The notes under the pieces: model-generated
The model's input: only the letters and a program-made list of their open reading frames with translations
Told to the model about the DNA's origin: nothing
Databases searched by the model: none
Translations under genes and position numbers: made by a program
Assembly (NCBI RefSeq): GCF_007991755.1
Contig: NZ_BJYY01000001.1
Location: 248,001 to 312,000, forward strand
DNA: 64,000 nt
Direction: 5' to 3'
Origin: Cellulomonas aerilata
GTDB taxonomy: Bacteria; Actinomycetota; Actinomycetes; Actinomycetales; Cellulomonadaceae
In this document: positions 41,804 to 50,095 of the stretch, in pieces
How the letters are laid out: each line of letters begins with the position of its first letter
Position numbering within the stretch: position 1 is the first letter of the stretch

Positions 41804-41819
41804 TCGAACGTCTGTTCGA
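41804..41819. promoter_or_regulatory. LexA (SOS) box of the HNH endonuclease gene
   Basis: TCGAACGTCTGTTCGA fits the actinobacterial LexA consensus TCGAAC-N4-GTTCGA exactly and lies 17 bp before the GTG, overlapping the expected promoter region. The rest of the 41788-42030 gap has no recognised feature. Confidence 0.85.
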
Positions 41820-42030
41820 ACTTTACCGACCGCCTCTGACACGATGCCCTGGTGCAGCGGATCTGTGGACGATTGCTTGCGGTACATACCCGAGCCGTCA
41901 GCGACGAGATCTTGCGCGGCCAGAGGACCACGCGGCACCGGACCCGGCGCAACCGCTCGGCACAGCGCCGCAGGCCGCCGGGCGGTCCGTACCTACCGGA
42001 GAGCGCGGCACCACCGCGCCGGACCGTCGG

Positions 42031-44622
42031 TCAGGCGAAGCGGCGCAGCCGCAGCGAGTTGCCGACGACGATCACCGAGCTGGCCGCCATCGCAGCACCG
42101 GCGATCATCGGGTTGAGCAGCCCCAGCGCGGCGAGCGGGAGGGCCGCGACGTTGTAGGCGAACGCCCAGAACAGGTTCTGCCGGATGATCCGCAGCGTCG
42201 CCCGGGACAGCCGGATCGCCTGCCCGGCGGAGCGCAGGTCCCCACGGACGAGGGTGAGGTCGGCGGCCTCGATGGCGACGTCGGTTCCGGTGCCCATCGC
42301 CAGACCGAGGTCCGCCGCGGCGAGCGCGGCGGCGTCGTTCACGCCGTCGCCCACCATCGCCACCCGCGCGCCCCCCGCCTGCAGGCGCTGCACGACGGCG
42401 ACCTTGTCGGCCGGCAGCACCTGCGCGACGACGTCGTCGGGTGCGATCCCCACCGCGTCGGCCGCCCGGTGCGCGGCCCCGGCGTTGTCCCCGGTCAGCA
42501 GCACCGGACGCAGACCCAGCGCCCGCAGCTCGGCGACGGCCTGAGCGGACGTCGCCTTGACCGGGTCGCGCAGCACGACGACTCCTCGGGCCGACCCGTT
42601 CCATGCGGCGACCACCGCGGTCCCGCCCTGCGCCTCGGCCGCGCGGAACGCCTCGCGCAGGTCGGGTGACGTGACGACGCCCTGCCCCTCGAGCCAGCCC
42701 GGGCGGCCGACGAGCACGCGGGTGCCCAGGCCGAGGCCGGCGTGCGCGGTGCGCACGACACCGCTCACGCCCGAGCCGGCGTCGGTGCGGAAGTCGAGCA
42801 CCTGGTCCGAGCCGATCGCGACGCCGTCGGCGCCGGCCGAGACGCCGTCGGCGCCGGCCGCGACGCTGTCGGCGCCGGTCGTCGCGGCGAGCGCGGGCCC
42901 GTCCGGCGACGCGTGCGCCACAGCTTCAGCCGCGATCGCCCGCACAGCAGCCGCAGCCGCGATCGCCCGCGCGATCGGGTGCTCGCTGAGCCCCTCGACC
43001 GCGCCCGCCAGCCGCAGGACCTCGTCGCGCGTGGTGCCCCGCGCGGCGACGACGTCGACCACCTCCATGCGGCCCTCGGTCACGGTGCCGGTCTTGTCCA
43101 GGACCACGGTGTCCACGCGGCGGGTCCCCTCGAGGACCTCCGGGCCCTTGATGAGCACGCCGAGCTGCGCGCCGCGGCCGGTGCCGACGAGCAGCGCGGT
43201 CGGCGTCGCCAGACCCAGGGCGCACGGGCAGGCGATGATCAGCACCGCGACGGCCGCGGTGAAGGCGGGCTGCGCACCGGACCCGGTCGCGAGCCAGGCG
43301 ACGAGCGTGCCGAGCGCCAGCACCAGCACGACGGGCACGAACACCGCGGAGATCCGGTCGGCGAGCCGCTGGACCTGCGCCTTGCCGGTCTGCGCGGCGG
43401 AGACGAGCCGGCCGATCTGCGCGAGCATCGTCGCCTCGCCGACCCGGGTGGCGCGCACCACGAGGTGCCCGGAGGTGCTGAGCGTCGCGCCGGTGACCGG
43501 CGACCCGGGCGCGACGTCGACGGGGACGGGCTCACCGGTGACCAGGGAGGCGTCCACGGCGCTGCGTCCCTCGACGACGACGCCGTCGGTGGCCACCTTC
43601 TCCCCGGGACGCACGACGAACAGGTCCCCGACGGCGAGGTCGCCGACCGGGACCTGCCGCTCGGTGCGACGGCCGGAGGCGTCGGTGGTCAGCAGGGTGG
43701 CGTCCTTGGCGCCCAGGTCCAGCAGAGCACGCAGGGCGTCCCCGGCGCGGCGTCGCGAGCGGTGCTCGGCGTACCGTCCGGCGAGCAGGAACGTGGTGAC
43801 GACGGCGGCCACCTCGAAGTAGAGCTCGGGCACGGCCATCGCCGCGTGAGCCCCGGCGCGTGGCCACAGGGTCGGCTCCATGGTCACGCCGATGCGCCCG
43901 GACCCGCCGAGCACCAGCGCCCAGAGCGACCACGCCGTCGCCGCGACGATGCCGATGGACACGAGCGTGTCCATCGTCGAGGCGCCGTGCCGTGCGGCCC
44001 GGGCGGCGGCGCGGTGGAACGGCCACGCCGCCCAGGTCGCCACCGGCAGGGCGAGGGCGGCGACGACCCACTGCCACCCGTCGACCTGCAGCGCCGGGAC
44101 CATCGACAGCAGCAGGACCGGCACGGTGAGCACCGCCGCCACACGCAGCCGCCGTCGCAGGTCCGCCCCGCGGTCCGGGGTGGGAGCGGTGAGGTCGGCG
44201 TCGTCGTCCGCGTCCCCGTGGCGCGGCACCGGGATCGGGGACGCGTCGTCCGACGGCGTCGCACCGGTCCCCGGTCGCGAAGATCCGGCGTCGGCGGGAG
44301 CGCCGAGGACGGCGACCGGCGCACCGGGCGTCGCCGCGTCACCGCGGCGCGCGGTCACGCGGGCCTCGTAGCCGGCCCGCCGGACGGCCGCCAGCAGGTC
44401 GTCGTCCGCGGCCGGGCCCGGCCCGGCGTCGTCGGGCACCGTCAGCTCCACGTGCGCCGACTCCAGCGCCAGGTTCACCGTCGCGGTGGCCCCCGGGACC
44501 TGGTTGAGCCGCTTCTCCACGCGCGCGACGCAGGACGCGCACGTCATGCCCTCGACCGCGAGGTCGACGGTGACGACGGGGTGCGGCGGAGCGACCGGCT
44601 GCTGCTGGGTGTCGGACGACAT
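42031..44622 (-). CDS. copA: Copper-translocating P-type ATPase
   Basis: 863 residues from ATG 44622 (MSSDTQQQPVAPPH; GAGGAA before it). N-terminal heavy-metal domain with GMTCASC, eight membrane helices including the CPC transport site in IACPCALG, phosphorylation site DKTGT, the HP motif of the nucleotide domain (LSEHPIARAI) and GDGVND. It exports Cu(I) from the cytoplasm. Two oddities: a long Asp/Ser/Ala-rich linker after the metal-binding domain, and a 7-residue repeat (DSVAAGA/DGVSAGA/DGVAIGS) inserted in the nucleotide-binding domain. Third gene of csoR-copZ-copA, 61 bp after copZ. Confidence 0.95.
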   Translation of the reverse strand: MSSDTQQQPVAPPHPVVTVDLAVEGMTCASCVARVEKRLNQVPGATATVNLALESAHVELTVPDDAGPGPAADDDLLAAVRRAGYEARVTARRGDAATPGAPVAVLGAPADAGSSRPGTGATPSDDASPIPVPRHGDADDDADLTAPTPDRGADLRRRLRVAAVLTVPVLLLSMVPALQVDGWQWVVAALALPVATWAAWPFHRAAARAARHGASTMDTLVSIGIVAATAWSLWALVLGGSGRIGVTMEPTLWPRAGAHAAMAVPELYFEVAAVVTTFLLAGRYAEHRSRRRAGDALRALLDLGAKDATLLTTDASGRRTERQVPVGDLAVGDLFVVRPGEKVATDGVVVEGRSAVDASLVTGEPVPVDVAPGSPVTGATLSTSGHLVVRATRVGEATMLAQIGRLVSAAQTGKAQVQRLADRISAVFVPVVLVLALGTLVAWLATGSGAQPAFTAAVAVLIIACPCALGLATPTALLVGTGRGAQLGVLIKGPEVLEGTRRVDTVVLDKTGTVTEGRMEVVDVVAARGTTRDEVLRLAGAVEGLSEHPIARAIAAAAAVRAIAAEAVAHASPDGPALAATTGADSVAAGADGVSAGADGVAIGSDQVLDFRTDAGSGVSGVVRTAHAGLGLGTRVLVGRPGWLEGQGVVTSPDLREAFRAAEAQGGTAVVAAWNGSARGVVVLRDPVKATSAQAVAELRALGLRPVLLTGDNAGAAHRAADAVGIAPDDVVAQVLPADKVAVVQRLQAGGARVAMVGDGVNDAAALAAADLGLAMGTGTDVAIEAADLTLVRGDLRSAGQAIRLSRATLRIIRQNLFWAFAYNVAALPLAALGLLNPMIAGAAMAASSVIVVGNSLRLRRFA
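42822..42884 (-). repeat. 21-bp coding tandem repeat inside copA
   Basis: Three 21-bp units (42822-42842, 42843-42863, 42864-42884) that share CGCYGTCGGCGCCGGYCG and encode three 7-residue repeats in the nucleotide-binding domain. Each step preserves the frame, so length change by slippage would not break the gene. Confidence 0.8.
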
Positions 44623-44683
44623 GGGTTCCTCGGGAGGGTCGGCGGGTGAGGCGTCGGGCGGGCCTCGCCGGGGGAAGGTGCGG

Positions 44684-44905
44684 TCAGGGGACGAGCGTGT
44701 AGCCGGCCTCGTCGACGGCGCCACGGACCGCGTCGGCGTCCAGCGCCGCGTCGGAGACCACGGTGACCTGCGAGGCGGCGCCGGCCACGAGGTCGACCGA
44801 CACGTCGGTGACGCCCGGCAGCGCGGACAGCTCGGTGGTGACCGACTGGACGCAGTGGCCGCAGGTCATGCCGGTGACCTCGAACGTGGTGGTCTGGGTG
44901 CTCAT
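44684..44905 (-). CDS. copZ: Copper chaperone, heavy-metal-associated domain
   Basis: 73 residues forming a single HMA domain: FEVTGMTCGHCVQSVTTELSALPGVTDVSVDL with the copper-binding GMTCGHC. It hands Cu(I) to CopA. The ATG follows GGAGGAC. It lies between csoR and copA on the same strand (73 bp and 61 bp away), a standard actinobacterial copper operon. Confidence 0.93.
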   Translation of the reverse strand: MSTQTTTFEVTGMTCGHCVQSVTTELSALPGVTDVSVDLVAGAASQVTVVSDAALDADAVRGAVDEAGYTLVP

Positions 44906-44978
44906 GGGTGTCCTCCGTCGTGCTGCGAGTGGTGCGGGGTGGGGTGGTGCGTTCGGGTGGAGCGGCGCTGGTCGGGGG

Positions 44979-45260
44979 TCAGCTGCGCACGAGGCGGGCG
45001 ATCGCGTCGGCCGCCTCGCGGACCTTGTCCTGCCCGGCGTCGTCGGACGACCGGGCGGCCTCGACGACGCAGTGCGACAGGTGGTCCTCGACGAGCCCGA
45101 GGCTGACCGCCTGCAGCGCCTTGGTCACGGCGGCGACCTGGGTGAGGACGTCGATGCAGTACGTGTCCTCGTCCACCATGCGCGCGATGCCGCGGACCTG
45201 CCCCTCGATGCGGCGCAGCCGCTTGAGGTAGTCGTCCTTCGTGCCCGCGTACCCGGTCAT
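44979..45260 (-). CDS. csoR: CsoR-family copper-sensing repressor
   Basis: 93 residues, all-helical: DDYLKRLRRIEGQVRGIARMVDEDTYCIDVLTQVAAVTKALQAVSLGLVEDHLSHCVVEA. The Cu(I) ligands Cys (in YCID), His and Cys (in HLSHCV) of CsoR are present, which separates it from formaldehyde-sensing FrmR and nickel-sensing RcnR. It should release the operator at 45302-45318 when copper binds. First gene of the copper operon. ATG 45260 is preceded by GGAGAG. Confidence 0.93.
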   Translation of the reverse strand: MTGYAGTKDDYLKRLRRIEGQVRGIARMVDEDTYCIDVLTQVAAVTKALQAVSLGLVEDHLSHCVVEAARSSDDAGQDKVREAADAIARLVRS

Positions 45261-45301
45261 GGCGCTCTCCGTCCGTCGCTGCCGTCCTCCGTCACAACCA
45301 T

Positions 45302-45318
45302 GTACCCCCTAGGGGTAT
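45302..45318. promoter_or_regulatory. CsoR-type operator
   Basis: GTACCCCCTAGGGGTAT, a near-perfect palindrome of the TACCCC...GGGGTA class bound by CsoR proteins, 42 bp before the csoR start. Confidence 0.7.
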
Positions 45319-45358
45319 TCCGTCCAGCCAGCGCGTCCCCAGACCACCCCCGTTCCCC

Positions 45359-45419
45359 GCCGAGTGCGACGTCTCGGACCCGTGGGACGACGGCACAGGT
45401 CCAGGACGTCGCACTCGGC
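45359..45419. repeat. Intergenic inverted-repeat element, copy 2
   Basis: GCCGAGTGCGACGTC (45359-45373) and its perfect complement (45405-45419) around a 31-bp loop, with GGACC/GGTCC continuing the stem after two mismatches, exactly as in the copy at 1224-1284. CGTTCCCC precedes this copy and CGTTTCCCC the other. Both copies sit between two minus-strand genes, in the 5' region of one and beyond the 3' end of the other. Confidence 0.8.
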
Positions 45420-45503
45420 GGGGGCAGGGAGCGAAAGGGGACGGGGTGGCGGGAGGTGGCGAGCGGGAGGGGACGGGGCGGTGGGGAGCGAAGCGCGGGC
45501 GCG

Positions 45504-46883
45504 CTACCGGGCGGGTCGCGCCGCTGCCGCGGCTCGGGTCGCCGCCGGGAGCGCCGCGACGATCCGGTCCAGCGCGGCGTCGTCGTGCGCCGCCGAGACG
45601 AACCACGCCTCGAACACCGACGGCGGCAGGCTCACGCCCTGGTCGAGCATCGCGTGGAAGAACGGGGCGTACCGGAAGGTGTCCTGCGCCTGGGCGCCGG
45701 CGTAGTCCCGGACGCCGTCCGCGGCCGCCGCCTCGCCGAACATCACGCTGAACAGGTTGCCCGCGTGCTGCACCCGGTGGGCGACGCCGGCCGCGGTGAA
45801 CGCCGCCGAGACCTGCGACGACAACGCGGTGGCGGCCGCGTCCAGGCGGGCGTAGACGCCGGCGTCGGCGGCCTGCAGCGTGGCCAGGCCGGCCGCGGTC
45901 GCGACCGGGTTCCCCGACAGCGTGCCCGCCTGGTACACGGGCCCGGACGGTGCGAGGTGGTCCATGAGCTCGGCGCGTCCGGCGATCGCGGCGACCGGCA
46001 GGCCGCCGCCGACGACCTTGCCGAACGTCAGCAGGTCCGGCGCCCAGCCCTCGAGCCGACCCTCCAGACCCCACCAGCCGCCCGGACCGACCCGGAAGCC
46101 GGTGAGCACCTCGTCCTGGATCAGCAGCGCGCCGTGCTCCCGCGCGATCCGGGACAGCGCCGCGTTGAACCCGGGCAGCGGCGGGACGACGCCCATGTTC
46201 GCCGGGGCCGCCTCGGTGATCACCGCGGCGATCCGGTCCCCGCGCTCGGCGAACGCGGCCTCGACCGCGGCCAGGTCGTTGTAGGGCACGACGATCGTCT
46301 CGGCGGCGATCGCGGCCGTCACGCCGGCGGACCCGGGCAGGGCCAGGGTCGCGACGCCGGAGCCGGCCTGGGCCAGCAGGGAGTCCACGTGGCCGTGGTA
46401 GCAGCCGGCGAACTTCACGATCAGCTCGCGACCGGTGATCCCGCGCGCGAGCCGGACCGCGGTCATGGTGGCCTCGGTCCCGGTGGACACCAGGCGCACG
46501 CGCTCCGCGGCGAGGACGCGGCGCCGGATCTCCTCCGCGAGCGCCGTCTCGCCGGGGGTCGGCGCCCCGAACGACAGGCCACGGGCGGCGGCCTGCTGGA
46601 CGGCGTCGACGACGGCGGGGTGGGCGTGACCGAGGATCGCCGGGCCCCACGAGCTGACCAGGTCGACGTACTCGCGCCCGTCGGCGTCGGTCACGTAGGG
46701 GCCGCGCGCGGAGACGAGGAAGCGCGGGGTCCCGCCGACGGAGCCGTAGGCGCGGACCGGGGAGTTGACACCGCCGGGCAGCACGCCCTGCGCGGCGGTG
46801 AACAGCCCGTCGTTGCCGCCGACGTCCGCCGGTGCGCCGGCTGCGGCGGTCGGGCCGGACTGGGCGTGCGTCGGTGCGGTCAT
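45504..46883 (-). CDS. hemL: Glutamate-1-semialdehyde 2,1-aminomutase
   Basis: 459 residues from ATG 46883, which overlaps the hemB stop (ATGA). A PLP-dependent class III aminotransferase fold that converts glutamate-1-semialdehyde to 5-aminolevulinate. Landmarks are [21 protein letters not shown] at the start, [45 protein letters not shown] and the PLP lysine in [13 protein letters not shown]. The N-terminal Ala/Thr/Pro stretch before GGNDGLF is longer than usual. It lies distally in hemD-hemB-hemL. Confidence 0.96.
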   Translation of the reverse strand: MTAPTHAQSGPTAAAGAPADVGGNDGLFTAAQGVLPGGVNSPVRAYGSVGGTPRFLVSARGPYVTDADGREYVDLVSSWGPAILGHAHPAVVDAVQQAAARGLSFGAPTPGETALAEEIRRRVLAAERVRLVSTGTEATMTAVRLARGITGRELIVKFAGCYHGHVDSLLAQAGSGVATLALPGSAGVTAAIAAETIVVPYNDLAAVEAAFAERGDRIAAVITEAAPANMGVVPPLPGFNAALSRIAREHGALLIQDEVLTGFRVGPGGWWGLEGRLEGWAPDLLTFGKVVGGGLPVAAIAGRAELMDHLAPSGPVYQAGTLSGNPVATAAGLATLQAADAGVYARLDAAATALSSQVSAAFTAAGVAHRVQHAGNLFSVMFGEAAAADGVRDYAGAQAQDTFRYAPFFHAMLDQGVSLPPSVFEAWFVSAAHDDAALDRIVAALPAATRAAAAARPAR

Positions 46884-47977
46884 GCGGGGCTCCCGGGAGT
46901 GGTCGTGCCGGACGGTGCGGGGACGGGTGCGGCGGGTGCCGCTGGTGCGACGAGCGCAGCAGGCGCGGCCGGTGCGGCGGGTGCGGTCAGCCACCCGGCG
47001 AGCTCGGCGGCCCAGTAGGTGAGGACCAGGTCGGCGCCGGCGCGGCGGATCGCGAGGACGGACTCCTCGATCGCCCGACGACGGTCGATCCAGCCGTTGG
47101 CGGCGGCGGCCTCGATCATCGCGTACTCGCCGGACACCTGGTACGCGGCGACCGGCACCGGGCTGGTGGCGGCGACGTCGGCCAGCACGTCGAGGTAGGG
47201 CAGCGCGGGCTTGACCATGACCACGTCGGCGCCCTGGGCGACGTCCAGCGCGACCTCACGGCCGGCCTCGCGGCGGTTGGCGGGGTCCATCTGGTAGCTC
47301 TTGCGGTCGCCCTGCAGGGTCGACTCGACGGCGTCCCGGAAGGGCCCGTAGAACACCGAGGCGTACTTCGCGGCGTAGGCGAGCACGGCGACGTCGTGGA
47401 AGCCGGCGTCGTCCAGCGCGTCGCGGACGGCCGCCGTCTGGTCGTCCATCATCCCGCTGAGCCCGAGCAGGTGGGCGCCGGCCCGCGCCTGGGCGAGCGC
47501 CATGTCGACGTACCGCTCCAGGGTCGCGTCGTTGTCGACGACCGGCTCCCCGCCCGGCCCGGGGGTCAGGACGCCGCAGTGGCCGTGGTCGGTGAACTCG
47601 TCCAGGCAGAGGTCCGCCATGACGACCAGACGGCCGCCGGCGGCCTCCACCGCGTCGGCGATCGCGACGTTGAGGATGCCGTCCGGGTCCGTCGCGCCGG
47701 AGCCGACGGCGTCGCGCACCAGCGGCACGCCGAACAGCATGACCCCGGCCAGGCCCGCGTCGGCGGCCTCGCGCACGGCCTCGCGCAGGCTCGCCCGGGT
47801 GTGCTGCAGGACGCCCGGCATGGAGGCGATCGCGACGGGCTCGGTGAGTCCCTCCTTGACGAACAGCGGGAGGACGAGGTCGCCGGGGTGCAGGCGGACC
47901 TCCGTCACCAGACGGCGCATCGCGGGCGTGGAGCGCAGGCGGCGGGGACGGATCCGGCGGTCGTGCGTGGGGGACAT
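46880..47977 (-). CDS. hemB: Porphobilinogen synthase (5-aminolevulinate dehydratase)
   Basis: 365 residues. It condenses two 5-aminolevulinates to porphobilinogen. [34 protein letters not shown] at the N-terminus, the metal-site region [17 protein letters not shown], and the Schiff-base lysines in AYAAKYAS and [12 protein letters not shown] are all present. It ends with an unusual Ala/Pro/Val repeat ([20 protein letters not shown]) after the conserved core. Five base pairs separate it from hemD and it overlaps hemL by 4 bp. Confidence 0.96.
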   Translation of the reverse strand: MSPTHDRRIRPRRLRSTPAMRRLVTEVRLHPGDLVLPLFVKEGLTEPVAIASMPGVLQHTRASLREAVREAADAGLAGVMLFGVPLVRDAVGSGATDPDGILNVAIADAVEAAGGRLVVMADLCLDEFTDHGHCGVLTPGPGGEPVVDNDATLERYVDMALAQARAGAHLLGLSGMMDDQTAAVRDALDDAGFHDVAVLAYAAKYASVFYGPFRDAVESTLQGDRKSYQMDPANRREAGREVALDVAQGADVVMVKPALPYLDVLADVAATSPVPVAAYQVSGEYAMIEAAAANGWIDRRRAIEESVLAIRRAGADLVLTYWAAELAGWLTAPAAPAAPAALVAPAAPAAPVPAPSGTTTPGSPA

Positions 47978-47982
47978 GCGGG

Positions 47983-48930
47983 TCACCTCGGGGTGGTGGG
48001 GCGGGTCGACGGCGTGGCGGTGGCCACGGGCGTCGGGTCGGTGGGTGAGGCGGTGCCTGAGGCGGTGCGTGCGGCGGTGCTCGCGGCGGAGCGTGCGGTC
48101 GTGAGGGCGTCGACGACGGCGCCGGGGTGGGGGCCCGCGGCGACCGTCCCGGCGGGCAGGCCGAGCGACGCGGCGACCTCCGCGGTGCGCGGGCCGATGC
48201 AGCACACCAGGGTCGTCCACGGCAGGGTCACCTGCTCGGCGAGACGACGTGCGGTGCTGCCGGAGGTCAGGACGACGGCGCCGAGGCGTCCGGACCCCAG
48301 GTCGGCGACGACCTCGGGCGCCAGCGGTGCGGCGGGCCGGTTGGTGTAGGCGACCACGACGTGCGGCCGCCACCCCCGGGCGGCCAGGCCCTCGGCGAGC
48401 GTCGGCTCGGCCAGGTCACCCTGCGGGACGAGCACGGAGAGGCCCGACGACGACGGTGCCGACGACGACGGTGCCGCCGACGAGGGAGCGGGCGGCCACT
48501 CCGCCAGCATCCCGCGCGCGGACTGCTCGCCGGTCGGGACGAGGTCGACCTCGACACCGGCGCGCTGCAGCGCGGCAGCGGTGGCGTCCCCGACCGCGGC
48601 GACCCGGGTGCTGCCGTGGCCCGTGGCCCGGCCGGCCGCGACCACGTCGGCGAGCGTGCGGCCCAGGCCGTGCGCCGCCGCGTCCAGCGAGTCGACCGTG
48701 AAGCCGCTGGTGACCGCGACCCAGGCATGGTCCCCGCGGGCCACGGCGGTCAGGGCGTCCGCGAGCGCGGCAGGATCGTCCGGCGGGCCCATGCGCACCA
48801 GCGGCGCGGTGACGGGCTCGGCCCCGGCGCGGCGCAGCGCGGCGACCAGCGCGCCCGCCCGCTCCGGGGCGCGCGGGACCAGGACGCGCAGGCCGGCCAG
48901 GGGGCCGGCACCGGCCGGTGCGCCGGTCAT
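47983..48930 (-). CDS. hemD: Uroporphyrinogen-III synthase
   Basis: 315 residues from ATG 48930, overlapping the hemC stop by 4 bp. It closes and inverts hydroxymethylbilane to uroporphyrinogen III. The sequence is weakly conserved, as usual for Hem[88 protein letters not shown] and [16 protein letters not shown] Ser/Ala/Pro insertion ([11 protein letters not shown]) lies between the lobes and a Ser/Thr/Ala tail follows. It is a stand-alone enzyme, not a CobA-HemD fusion. Confidence 0.92.
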   Translation of the reverse strand: MTGAPAGAGPLAGLRVLVPRAPERAGALVAALRRAGAEPVTAPLVRMGPPDDPAALADALTAVARGDHAWVAVTSGFTVDSLDAAAHGLGRTLADVVAAGRATGHGSTRVAAVGDATAAALQRAGVEVDLVPTGEQSARGMLAEWPPAPSSAAPSSSAPSSSGLSVLVPQGDLAEPTLAEGLAARGWRPHVVVAYTNRPAAPLAPEVVADLGSGRLGAVVLTSGSTARRLAEQVTLPWTTLVCCIGPRTAEVAASLGLPAGTVAAGPHPGAVVDALTTARSAASTAARTASGTASPTDPTPVATATPSTRPTTPR

Positions 48931-49931
48931 CGCGCGGCGCCGAGCTCCGCGAGGTCCCCGGCGCCACCGGCCAGCAGGCTCTCCGCCGCGTCCACCCCGA
49001 GCCGGGCCGCCGCGGCCAGCCGGCCGGGCACGTCCGCCGCGGGCGGCAGCTCCACGGACAGGCTCCGACGCAGCTGCGCGGACCCGTCGACCCGCACCAC
49101 CACGACGTCCAGGCGGAGGAGGTCCCCGTCCAGGCGCCCGTGCGCCCCGATCGGGGCTGCGCAGCCGGCCTCGAGCCGCGCCAGCAGGGCCCGCTCCGCG
49201 GTGACGGCCAGGCGGGACGGCAGGTGGTCGACCGCAGCCAGTGCCCGGGCCAGCGGCGTGCCGGGGTCGGTGACCGCGTCCGCCCGCACCTCGACGGCCA
49301 GCGCGCCCTGGCCGGGCGCGGGGGACATCGTGGTGGGCGCCAGCGCGTCGGTCACCGCGTCGAGCCGGCCGAGGCGTGCCAGCCCGGCGCGCGCGAGCAC
49401 CACCGCGTCCAGGTCGCCCGGCGCGACCCGGCGCAGCCGCGTGTCGACGTTGCCGCGGATGTCGACGACCGCGAGGTCCGGGCGGGTGGCGCGCAGCTGG
49501 GCGGCCCGCCGGGGCGAGCCCGTGCCGACGCGGGACCCCGCGGGCAGCGTCGCCAGGGTCAGCCCGTCCCGGGCGCACAGCGCGTCGCGCGGGTCCTCGC
49601 GCTCGGGGACGGCGCCGATGACGAGGCCCTCGGCGGGGGCGCTGGGCAGGTCCTTGAGCGAGTGCACCGCGACGTCGCATCGGCCGTCCAGCAGCGCCTC
49701 GCGCAAGGCGGTGACGAACACGCCGGTGCCGCCCAGCGCGACCAGGGAGCCCGTGAGCCGGTCGCCCTCGGTCGTGATCCGCACCAGCTCGGTGCGCAGG
49801 TCCCCGGCGAGGGCCAGGGCGTCGGCGACCATGCCGGTCTGGGTGAGTGCGAGGGTGCTGGCACGGGTGCCGATCCGGACCGTCGACAGGAGCTCCTCGG
49901 TGTCGGCTCGGCTGCCGGTCAGGTCGCGCAT
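48927..49931 (-). CDS. hemC: Hydroxymethylbilane synthase (porphobilinogen deaminase)
   Basis: 334 residues from ATG 49931. It polymerises four porphobilinogens on a dipyrromethane cofactor. RIGTRASTLALTQTGMVADAL, VHSLKDLPSAPAEGLVIGAVPEREDPRDAL, GSRVGTGSPRRAAQLRATRPDL, DIRGNVDTRL and the cofactor cysteine in LEAGCAAPIGAH confirm it. First gene of hemC-D-B-L; the promoter probably lies in the 157-bp gap to hemY. Confidence 0.96.
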   Translation of the reverse strand: MRDLTGSRADTEELLSTVRIGTRASTLALTQTGMVADALALAGDLRTELVRITTEGDRLTGSLVALGGTGVFVTALREALLDGRCDVAVHSLKDLPSAPAEGLVIGAVPEREDPRDALCARDGLTLATLPAGSRVGTGSPRRAAQLRATRPDLAVVDIRGNVDTRLRRVAPGDLDAVVLARAGLARLGRLDAVTDALAPTTMSPAPGQGALAVEVRADAVTDPGTPLARALAAVDHLPSRLAVTAERALLARLEAGCAAPIGAHGRLDGDLLRLDVVVVRVDGSAQLRRSLSVELPPAADVPGRLAAAARLGVDAAESLLAGGAGDLAELGAAR

Positions 49932-49996
49932 ACGTCCATCTTGCGACCGCCGAGGACGCGATGTCGAAAGGGGTGACAAACCCCACACGCCCGTGA

Positions 49997-50009
49997 TGAC
50001 AATGTGTCA
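49997..50009. promoter_or_regulatory. Inverted repeat TGACA-ATG-TGTCA upstream of hemC
   Basis: Perfect 5-bp arms around ATG, 66 bp before the hemC start and in an AT-richer stretch, so it could be a repressor site or part of the hemC promoter. Evidence is positional only. Confidence 0.35.
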
Positions 50010-50074
50010 GGTCGAGTCGGCGAGCTGTTGCGCGGGTCACTTTCCCGGCGGCTGCACGGGATATCGACCGGCCT

Positions 50075-50095
50075 TTCCTGACGAATTGTCAGGAA
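50075..50095 (-). terminator. Hairpin containing the hemY stop codon
   Basis: Perfect 8-bp stem TTCCTGAC/GTCAGGAA around a 5-nt loop. The hemY TGA (50089-50091) is inside the stem. It may end or pause the hemE-hemY transcript before hemC; the weak stem and lack of a T-run make full termination doubtful. Confidence 0.45.
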
